A stretch of 64,000 bases of DNA from UBA1723 sp045629285 (GTDB lineage: Bacteria > Bacteroidota > Bacteroidia > Bacteroidales > Paludibacteraceae), in NCBI GenBank assembly GCA_045629285.1, contig JAZQQY010000029.1, forward strand, positions 1 through 64,000, in the 5' to 3' direction. Made by a program: the position numbers and the translations under genes. Positions 54,925-61,900 of the stretch are shown in pieces. Position 1 is the first letter of the stretch; the number at the start of each line of letters is the position of its first letter. The notes under the pieces were generated by a model, which worked only from the letters and a program-made list of their open reading frames with translations, searched no databases and was not told where the DNA came from.

Positions 54925-54954
54925 CAAAGATAATCATATTTTATGATATACAAC
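54925..54954 (-). promoter_or_regulatory. Promoter of the metallophosphoesterase gene
   Basis: TATCTTTG at 54925-54932 and GTTG at 54951-54954, spacer 18 bp. Confidence 0.55.
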
Positions 54955-55038
54955 ATATTTCATGACTTATATGCGAACATACATAAACTTTAAGTGTCTA
55001 AATTGCATTTATTTGAGAACTATGGCTATTATTCAATG

Positions 55039-55072
55039 CAAAAAAGGGAGAAACTCACGTTTCCCCCTTTTT
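55039..55072 (-). terminator. Intrinsic terminator of the GH5 gene
   Basis: AAAAAGGGaGAAAC pairs with GTTTCcCCCTTTTT across a 4-nt loop, with an A-run on the left. 20 bp past the stop. Confidence 0.9.
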
Positions 55073-55091
55073 CAAACACATGAATGAAATT

Positions 55092-57053
55092 CTATTTATA
55101 TACTCTAATAACTCTCTTCGAATAAGCTATGTCCCCATCAGTATATACTGTGCGAACGATATTCATACCGTCGTATGGCTTATCGCTTACGACTCCTAGT
55201 GGAGAGATATACTCAACACTCTTAATCTCAGCGAAGTTCTCGATATCAGCAACATCTGACGGATCATACAACTGTATGTCGATCCAGTCGATGTCAACCC
55301 AATCTTTCTCTATTGTCATATATAAGGCATTCCGTCCGGCTTTCAAATGGAATGTTCCCTTTAGCAACTGCTCTGCCCACGTGCCCCATGCGCCTGTACT
55401 GTCGACAGTGATCATCTCATTGATAGAACCGTCGTCCATCTTCAACGAGAGCTTTCCGTAGTCGTTACCCTCGCCTACTTTTATCTTGACGATATAGTCG
55501 CCTTCCTGCTGAACATTTACAGAATATCTCAACCACTCACCTTCCTGACAGCTGCCAAGTGCGTATCCGTCCTCAGTCTCCTTGATATCCACGTCGTCCG
55601 AGCGATAGACATTCTTCTTCTCGTCACACTCGTTTCCATCAGAAAGATCGTAATAGCCTGATTTCTTACCGCCTTCATCGTAGTTTTCTGCCTCGATACG
55701 TCCAGGAATCACAGCTGCGACTCCCTTATATGGAGTCGGATCAACTGGTTTGCAGAACTGTGGGTAATTGACCTTAGCATACTGAGCGTACCAATCCCAG
55801 CAAGCCTTACCACAGGCATCCTCTGCACCTTCCTTGCCATAGAAAGCATAACGAATCTCGCCTGTCTTCAAGTAGTGCTCCATGTCGACATAATCATCTG
55901 TACCAGTCAAAGTAAGAGATAGATTATATTTGTCCATAACGGCCTTGAATCTGACACCCCACTTGCTTGTCGAACCTGTAGCCCAAGTTCCTAGATTTTC
56001 TGATTTCAAAGATCCGTCGAAGTTTGTTCCGACAACGTGACCAGGACTCCAGTCGCACTCTGTAACGACAATTGGGTTTGTCTCGACTACAGGAACCTGC
56101 TTCTTGAACTGCTCGATAAACTGGTTTGTATTACCGTATTCATCGGCATTTCCGTACCAACCGGTATATACGTGGCAAGCATAACCTAGGTTCTTTAGTG
56201 GGTCGACCAAAGGATAATCCTTATAGCCTCCGTACTGCGACTGATAACCAGTACCAGCACCCCAAACGATTCCCTTATAACCATTCTTGCGAATTACGTC
56301 AAGAACAGGTTGGAAGAAATCTCTTGGTGCCCATGGTGCCTGAGCTGTCTCGGTTCCATTCTTGTCAAAAAGTTGAACCGGCTCATTTGCAAGCTCGATA
56401 GAAATTACTCCTTCATATTTCTTAATGGAATCGTTCGACGAAACGATGTCCCAAACAGTCTTCAGATAGTTGTTGTAGTCATCACCGACCTTGATCTTCT
56501 GTGGGCAAACTCCTGGCGGACGCATGATAACGTACATTCCATGCTTGATAGCCTCCTTCGCCAATGGGAAGTAGAGATTCTCAAGGAAGTATTTCAAACG
56601 TTGAGCTGAGAACTGACTTATATTATGTTCGCCACCCTCACCGACACGTTCTATATTCGGATCATTAGTCCAACATGGGTCCATGTGAAGACGGAATACA
56701 TTACAGTAAACGCCTTTATCCTGTGAACCCAACACAGTAAAGATCTTGTTGAAATACTCTTTAACATTAGGGATGGCAGTCGGAGCATCGTACCCCTTAC
56801 CCCAATCGAATGCCCAACGGCTGAAATTTCCGTTGAAATATCCGTTAGGAGTATCCATTACTCCATGTAGCACTACCTGGTTACCACAATCATCCATAAG
56901 TTTATTTCCTTCTACGTGAATAGCAGGAGTCTGACCGAAACCTTCCATACGGCCGTTCAAACATGTTGGCTCTGCTGGAGCAGCGAAAGCAGCGACGGAT
57001 GTACCGATTGCTAGAGCCGACAACAATGTCTTGAGTAAGTAAGTGTGTTTCAT
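55092..57053 (-). CDS. Secreted GH5 glycoside hydrolase with CBM6-like module and T9SS tail
   Basis: 653 residues from MKHTYLLKTLLSALAIG. The promoter at 57117-57148 rules out the longer frame. A signal peptide ends AAFAA. The GH5 barrel (about 35-420) shows VISIELANEPVQ with the acid/base glutamate near 221 and VVTECDWSPGH with the nucleophile near 331. Residues about 445-600 are a CBM6-type module (IPGRIEAENYDEGG ... WVDIDWIDIQLYD). The last 45 residues (SVEYISPLGVVSDKPYDGMNIVR) are a T9SS sorting domain. It probably degrades a beta-glucan or mannan outside the cell. Confidence 0.9.
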   Translation of the reverse strand: MKHTYLLKTLLSALAIGTSVAAFAAPAEPTCLNGRMEGFGQTPAIHVEGNKLMDDCGNQVVLHGVMDTPNGYFNGNFSRWAFDWGKGYDAPTAIPNVKEYFNKIFTVLGSQDKGVYCNVFRLHMDPCWTNDPNIERVGEGGEHNISQFSAQRLKYFLENLYFPLAKEAIKHGMYVIMRPPGVCPQKIKVGDDYNNYLKTVWDIVSSNDSIKKYEGVISIELANEPVQLFDKNGTETAQAPWAPRDFFQPVLDVIRKNGYKGIVWGAGTGYQSQYGGYKDYPLVDPLKNLGYACHVYTGWYGNADEYGNTNQFIEQFKKQVPVVETNPIVVTECDWSPGHVVGTNFDGSLKSENLGTWATGSTSKWGVRFKAVMDKYNLSLTLTGTDDYVDMEHYLKTGEIRYAFYGKEGAEDACGKACWDWYAQYAKVNYPQFCKPVDPTPYKGVAAVIPGRIEAENYDEGGKKSGYYDLSDGNECDEKKNVYRSDDVDIKETEDGYALGSCQEGEWLRYSVNVQQEGDYIVKIKVGEGNDYGKLSLKMDDGSINEMITVDSTGAWGTWAEQLLKGTFHLKAGRNALYMTIEKDWVDIDWIDIQLYDPSDVADIENFAEIKSVEYISPLGVVSDKPYDGMNIVRTVYTDGDIAYSKRVIRVYK

Positions 57054-57116
57054 GATAACAAATTTTAATCCAAATCCTTCATATCCGTAATACAACGGGT
57101 TATTAAATCCGTATGG

Positions 57117-57148
57117 CAAACATATTAAATAGTGTAGATTTCCGCAAA
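57117..57148 (-). promoter_or_regulatory. Canonical promoter of the GH5 gene
   Basis: TATGTTTG at 57117-57124 and TTTG at 57145-57148, spacer 20 bp. Leader of about 55 nt. Confidence 0.75.
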
Positions 57149-57257
57149 AGCAAAAGGCACAAATAGTTTAACAAAATGTCGGAAAATACGTTATTATCGG
57201 CTGTTTGATACATTTATCCTCCAAGTGGAGGCAGGTATTAGGTATGCGGCATCTCAA

Positions 57258-57287
57258 CAAAAAAGCCGCAGATGAAAATCCACGGCT
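57258..57287 (-). terminator. Intrinsic terminator after the lipoprotein gene at 57345
   Basis: AGCCG ... CGGCT with paired inner bases and a run of six A on the left. A separate small hairpin CCTCC-AAGT-GGAGG lies at 57213-57226. Confidence 0.75.
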
Positions 57288-57301
57288 CTATATGATTCAA
57301 C

Positions 57302-57336
57302 GTAATTAAGAATTACGAATTATGCATCACGAATTA
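57302..57336. repeat. Heptad array, AGAATTA/CGAATTA family
   Basis: Units GTAATTA, AGAATTA, CGAATTA, TGCATCA, CGAATTA. It lies between the stop of the lipoprotein gene (8 bp away) and its terminator. Confidence 0.75.
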
Positions 57337-57344
57337 TCTAAGCA

Positions 57345-58247
57345 TTAGTCGATAAGGAACTTAGTCTCTGTTGCTCCGTTAGTCTTCAAAGTCGAATGGT
57401 TAGAACCAGAGATGATTGTGTAATCAACATTAGCGCTATTCAACGCTAGACACATCACAACACAACTTGCATTCTGGCTTGCATCCATCATTGTAACTAC
57501 CTTGAATGCACCGTCGACATACATCAAATAAGAACCTTTCTGATCAGACAATGTGTACTCAGCACCATTGATGGAAATAGTCACAACCTGATCCTTATCC
57601 TTGAAGTGACCAGTTGCATCAACCACTGTGAACTTGAATTTGATGTCCTTTGTTTCGTTGTAAGCAGAATACTTATAATTCTTCAACACTGGAGCCAACA
57701 TAGCAACACCGTTCTCCTTTACCTTCTCTACGTCAACCATCTCGTCAACTTTAGCTTTCCAGTCGTTGTAATCGTTGACCAAAGCATCGTAAGTCTCGTT
57801 CGACTCAGAGAAAGTCTCCTTCAAAGCATCGTTTCCGAATGTGTACTTGCCATCCTTGTTCTCGATCTTATATGTGACAGTCACACCATCCTGATCTGTA
57901 ATAACGATGCTGGAACCATCCTTGCTAATTGTGAAAGAACCTTTCGATTCCTCAGCATAAACATTATCATCCTCACCACCCCACACGTACTTTGTCCAAA
58001 TGCCATCAGCGTTCAATGTGAAGAAAGAATTGCTTCCATCCTCATTCTTAAAAGTAAAGTTCTTGCCGATAAGTTCAGAAAGCTGACCATTGTTTACAGA
58101 ATTGTTTGTACTGTTGCCGTTTGAACTGTCATTTGTACCATTGTTAGTACTGTTGTTGTCATCTTCCTCTTCCTCACAACTTGTAGGCAAGATAACCAAT
58201 GAGCTCATCGCCAAAAAAGCGAAGAACATTCTCAAAACTTTTTTCAT
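57345..58247 (-). CDS. Lipoprotein with Asn/Ser-rich linker, function unknown
   Basis: 300 residues from MKKVLRMFFAFL; an ATG seven codons upstream (58268) is possible. The lipoprotein signal ends LPTSC. It is followed by an acidic patch EEEEDDN and a low-complexity Asn/Ser/Thr/Gly linker (about 30-55), which suggests a surface tether. The remaining domain contains NFTFKNEDGSNSFFTLNADGIW and is strand-rich without a recognised family. Lipid-anchored and probably surface-exposed. Confidence 0.78.
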   Translation of the reverse strand: MKKVLRMFFAFLAMSSLVILPTSCEEEEDDNNSTNNGTNDSSNGNSTNNSVNNGQLSELIGKNFTFKNEDGSNSFFTLNADGIWTKYVWGGEDDNVYAEESKGSFTISKDGSSIVITDQDGVTVTYKIENKDGKYTFGNDALKETFSESNETYDALVNDYNDWKAKVDEMVDVEKVKENGVAMLAPVLKNYKYSAYNETKDIKFKFTVVDATGHFKDKDQVVTISINGAEYTLSDQKGSYLMYVDGAFKVVTMMDASQNASCVVMCLALNSANVDYTIISGSNHSTLKTNGATETKFLID

Positions 58248-58317
58248 TTGTCTAAATTTTTTAGTCATAATCTTCTTTTCGGGTAGAAGACTTCACCACT
58301 ATCACTTATTTGCGGGC

Positions 58318-58325
58318 GCAAAAAT
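58318..58325 (-). promoter_or_regulatory. Candidate -7 box for the lipoprotein gene
   Basis: TATTTTTG, with a GC-rich stretch just downstream and no clear -33. Confidence 0.45.
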
Positions 58326-58406
58326 ACATAAAAATCCCAACATAATAGATGATATAATGGATTTATTTGATAACGGGGTATTTGATGCTGTAGATTCAAG
58401 CCACAA

Positions 58407-58436
58407 AAAAAGGAGTGCATTGCTGCACTCCTTTTT
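58407..58436 (-). terminator. Bidirectional-type terminator after the DNA methyltransferase gene
   Basis: Thirteen-bp perfect stem AAAAAGGAGTGCA / TGCACTCCTTTTT with a 4-nt loop. Confidence 0.92.
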
Positions 58437-58451
58437 ACAATAATCCAAATT

Positions 58452-58486
58452 AGTTTCGGGTTTCAATCTCTTACATCTTACATTTT
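58452..58486. repeat. Mixed heptad array: AGTTTCG/GGTTTCA then TTACATC/TTACATT
   Basis: AGTTTCG GGTTTCA, five bases, then TTACATC TTACATT. The second part contains the TAA stop and encodes the last four residues (K-C-K-M) of the DNA methyltransferase. Confidence 0.8.
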
Positions 58487-59421
58487 CTCTGCAAATTCAG
58501 CGTATTTCTTTCCCAAAAGACACCATCACTGTAGCCTTGAATATCTGTATCGGAATCGGCTAAACGCAAACGTTTGGCTGCTAACAATGCGTACTCTTCG
58601 TTGATTTCAACTCCGCAGTAGTGTCGACCTAGTTTCTTGGCGACGACGGATGTAGTACCGCTGCCAAGGAAAGGGTCGAATACAATTCCGTCGACAGGAC
58701 ACGACGCTAGAATCAATTTTGCTACCAGCTTCTCTGGTTTCTGCGTCGGATGATCGGTGTTTTCCGGCATCGACCAATATGGGATGCTGATGTCGTCCCA
58801 GAAATTGGATGGATAGGTCAAACGGAATTTACCGTCGTCAGTCTCTTCCCAATCTTTCGGTTTGCCGTCTTCCTTATATGGAGCCAACACTTTTCTCTTC
58901 TGCTTCACAGCCTCAACGTCGAAATAGTAATCCTTTTCATCGGCGACTCCAAACCAGATGTCTTCCATCGCATTCTTCCAGTTTGACTTTGCACCTCTAC
59001 CTTTCTCTCTCTGCCATGTGATACGGTTTTTCACCACAGCGCACTCGCTCAACACCTGGTAGATAGCACTAGTGCATTTCCAGTCGCAACAAATATAGAC
59101 GCTGCCGTTAGGCTTCAACAACTCCATAACCTTAGGAAGCCAGCTCCTGACGTACTCAATATAGTCGGCATCCTCAGATTTTCTAAACTTATTACCGGCA
59201 AAATTCTTGGATAGATTATATGGCGGATCAATAATCAGCAAATCCACAAAATGCTTAGGCAGACGCTCCAACGCCTCGAACAAATCCTGATTGAAGGTTT
59301 TGTCGACAGTATCTTCAACGGTGCAAATGTCCGAGAGGAAAGAGAGATCTTTCCTCAAATCCTCACGTTCAGCATCCGTCAACGTGATAGTTCTATTTCG
59401 TCCTGCTCTTTGCTTTTCCAT
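58471..59421 (-). CDS. Orphan beta-class DNA adenine methyltransferase
   Basis: 316 residues from MEKQRAGRN. ATGs at 59430 and 59451 are open, but the latter lies within the -7 box. The motif order is IV first (VDLLIIDPPYNLSKNF, near 60) and then motif I late (FDPFLGSGTTSVVAKKLG, near 265), with NTDHPTQKPEKL before it. This is the beta-class order. DPPY points to N6-adenine. No restriction endonuclease is adjacent, so it is a solitary regulatory or protective methyltransferase. The target is unknown. Confidence 0.9.
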   Translation of the reverse strand: MEKQRAGRNRTITLTDAEREDLRKDLSFLSDICTVEDTVDKTFNQDLFEALERLPKHFVDLLIIDPPYNLSKNFAGNKFRKSEDADYIEYVRSWLPKVMELLKPNGSVYICCDWKCTSAIYQVLSECAVVKNRITWQREKGRGAKSNWKNAMEDIWFGVADEKDYYFDVEAVKQKRKVLAPYKEDGKPKDWEETDDGKFRLTYPSNFWDDISIPYWSMPENTDHPTQKPEKLVAKLILASCPVDGIVFDPFLGSGTTSVVAKKLGRHYCGVEINEEYALLAAKRLRLADSDTDIQGYSDGVFWERNTLNLQRKCKM

Positions 59422-59440
59422 CTTCTGCATTAAAGACTTA

Positions 59441-59448
59441 CAAATATA
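59441..59448 (-). promoter_or_regulatory. -7 box for the orphan methyltransferase (TATATTTG)
   Basis: A perfect match to TAnnTTTG, 20 bp upstream of the ATG at 59421. A weak TTG-containing element lies about 20 bp upstream. Confidence 0.6.
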
Positions 59449-59471
59449 CACTTTTTAAGCGAAGCAAGCAA

Positions 59472-61784
59472 TTATCTTCTGTTTTCGACTTTAACTTCAG
59501 CCTTGTCTCCGTTCTCATCAACTACGGAAATCTTATGTTTGCCCTCCTCCATATCGATCTGGAGTTTATGCTCGCCGACTGTCGACGAAAGATAACAACC
59601 GTCTATAAACCAAAAAACTTCCGTCATCGGTCGTTTATGAGCCAACTCAAAAAGAACTCCATTCTCTTTATCTTCTGATTTGCCGACGCACGACAGTACT
59701 GCTCCATTCTGCGGGTAGATGAACCCAAGATTACTCTTGCTCTTTTCTCCGAAGAAAACGTCACGGAACGGAGGTAATGTGGCATACTCAGGATGATTCC
59801 TTTTATAGTAATATTCCATGTTGGCAGGCAATGTGAAATAGGTGGCATTCCTGCTATCCTCTTCTGTATTTTCGACGCGATACTTGCCATCATCACTCAC
59901 CTTCACCACATGGTGATACTTGCACACTCCGGAGTTGACACCGTTGGCGGGCATCACCTGTTTCATCGGATTTGGACATTCCAAACTTGCGAGCATTCCA
60001 GATTGTGGGCAAACTTTCATCTCTGCACCGTCGCTCACTTTCAAATTAGAGAACCATTTCTGGCCATCTTTCTTGCTGTATGTCAGATGGTTGAACACAT
60101 CAAACATCACTGGTGAGGCAGTATGCACTCCTGTCAGTTCGGCTACTCCTTGTCCTTCTGCATTTCCTGCCCATACTCCCACCGCATAACGATGGTCGAA
60201 ACCGACAGACCATGCGTCTCTGGCTCCGAAACTTGTTCCTGTCTTCCACGCAATATCACGATAGCCACTAATTTTATACATATCCATGTGGTCCACTCGC
60301 TCCACTCGTTTCATCGCCTCTATTGTGTGGAATAGAGCCGCTTTATCCGTCAAAATGAAGGATTTTTCAAAATTCTCCACATATCCCGGATTGTCGTAAT
60401 CATTGTTTCTTGATGCGACGGAATACTCATAGTTTCTTGCCATCTTTGCGTATGCACGAGTGATGTCAAGCAACGTCACTTCGGCTCCTCCAAGAATCAA
60501 AGATAGTCCGTAGTCACTGGCTGTACGATTGATTGTCGATAATCCACATCTACGCAGAATCTCGATGAAATGGTCGATACCATAGTCTCGCAAAAGCAAC
60601 ACATTAGGCACGTTAAGGGATCTGCTCAACGCTTCCGAAGCCGACACTGCTCCACGAAACTCTTTATCGTAGTTGTGCGGGCGGAAACCGTTGATATTTA
60701 TAGGAATATCTGGAAGCAATGTATTGGGCAGAATATATCCGTCTTGCAGTGCGGCACAGTAAAGCAATGGTTTGAGCAGGCTTCCCGAACTGCGTCGTGA
60801 TCTTGCGACGTCGACACAAACACCTGCTCTTTTCACCGTTGAATTGGCATTTCCACAATAGGCGATCACCTCCCCACTCTGCACATCAATCACCACTATC
60901 GCTAGGTCTCGGACTCCACGTATTCTCAACTCGTCATTGCGTCGCTTAGCAATAGACTCAACATCTTTCTGAAGATTGAGGTCGACGGTGGAGCGCACAT
61001 ATTCACCGTTGTTTTTCTGGGCATACCACTCCACCAAATGCGGTGCGGCGCTCGGAATCTTATTAGGATGCGATGGCAACGGTTCCTCAATAGCGAGCTC
61101 ATAATCGCCTTGTGCTATATCTCCGCTTTCATAAAGTGATTTAAGCAGACGATTACGTTTCTCCATCAACAAAGGTCGCTTCTTTGCAAGGTTGATCATC
61201 GACGGTGAGTTTTGAAGCACGGCCATCAACGAAGCCTCTCCCCACGATAGATTACTTCCGTCATGACCCAGATAGCGCCAACATCCGGCATGAAAGCCGA
61301 CCACGTTTCCTCCATACGGTGCATGAGCCGCGTAAAGCTGGAGAATTTCCTGCTTGGAATACTGAGCCTCAATATGCAAAGCCTCAAACGCCTCTATCAC
61401 TTTTTGCCCGAATGTACGCTTCTTTCTGTCGCTCATTCGTGCCACCTGCATAGTGATTGTGCTGGCTCCACTCTTTATTCTACCTGCCTCTATATTCTGC
61501 TTGATGGCTCTTGCTATGGCTGACGGGCTGACACCAAGATGATGGTAAAATCCTTTGTCTTCAAACCTTACCAAGCACTTGACGTATTTCTCAGGCAATG
61601 AATCCTGCAACGGGAATCTCCACTGCTGATCCTGCGACAGTCTGGCTCCGATCAATTGGCCGTTTCTATCCTCCACTACTGTTGAATAACTGACATCGGA
61701 GAATAGTCGGCACGGCACTATCCACAACCAGATTGCAGATATCGCCAACAATGTGATGAGCGTATATTTTGTTTTTTTTTTCAA
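59472..61784 (-). CDS. pbpC: Penicillin-binding protein 1C
   Basis: 770 residues, a bifunctional inner-membrane peptidoglycan synthase. An N-terminal anchor (YTLITLLAISAIWLWIV) is followed by the glycosyltransferase domain with EDKGFYHHLGVSPSAIARA (about 72) and KSGASTITMQVARM (about 103). The transpeptidase domain has SGSLLKPL (active serine near 338), SRSLN (SxN) and WKTGTSFG (KTG, near 516). The C-terminal about 100 residues form a BiPBP_C module. It lies 116 bp downstream of an alpha-2-macroglobulin gene, the classic pbpC partner. Confidence 0.95.
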   Translation of the reverse strand: MKKKTKYTLITLLAISAIWLWIVPCRLFSDVSYSTVVEDRNGQLIGARLSQDQQWRFPLQDSLPEKYVKCLVRFEDKGFYHHLGVSPSAIARAIKQNIEAGRIKSGASTITMQVARMSDRKKRTFGQKVIEAFEALHIEAQYSKQEILQLYAAHAPYGGNVVGFHAGCWRYLGHDGSNLSWGEASLMAVLQNSPSMINLAKKRPLLMEKRNRLLKSLYESGDIAQGDYELAIEEPLPSHPNKIPSAAPHLVEWYAQKNNGEYVRSTVDLNLQKDVESIAKRRNDELRIRGVRDLAIVVIDVQSGEVIAYCGNANSTVKRAGVCVDVARSRRSSGSLLKPLLYCAALQDGYILPNTLLPDIPININGFRPHNYDKEFRGAVSASEALSRSLNVPNVLLLRDYGIDHFIEILRRCGLSTINRTASDYGLSLILGGAEVTLLDITRAYAKMARNYEYSVASRNNDYDNPGYVENFEKSFILTDKAALFHTIEAMKRVERVDHMDMYKISGYRDIAWKTGTSFGARDAWSVGFDHRYAVGVWAGNAEGQGVAELTGVHTASPVMFDVFNHLTYSKKDGQKWFSNLKVSDGAEMKVCPQSGMLASLECPNPMKQVMPANGVNSGVCKYHHVVKVSDDGKYRVENTEEDSRNATYFTLPANMEYYYKRNHPEYATLPPFRDVFFGEKSKSNLGFIYPQNGAVLSCVGKSEDKENGVLFELAHKRPMTEVFWFIDGCYLSSTVGEHKLQIDMEEGKHKISVVDENGDKAEVKVENRR

Positions 61785-61802
61785 ATGTTCAAGCTTAAAA
61801 TG

Positions 61803-61836
61803 TTTGTAGAGACAGTGCGCACACCGTCTCTACAAA
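61803..61836. repeat. Palindromic intergenic element between the macroglobulin gene and pbpC
   Basis: TTTGTAGAGAC (61803-61813) pairs perfectly with GTCTCTACAAA (61826-61836), and the loop contains the palindrome GTGCGCAC. There is no T-tract. A half-copy with GTAGAGAC-GCACG is at 45564-45586. It looks REP- or MITE-like. Confidence 0.65.
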
Positions 61837-61900
61837 TTCAATAACATGCACTTTCAAAATAGAAGAGTGGAACAATCCAATCTTCCTGTATTAACTAAAT

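Noticed and set aside
58809..59021. Plus-strand frames over the orphan methyltransferase and pbpC
   Set aside because: They are shadow frames with no signal, motif or promoter.
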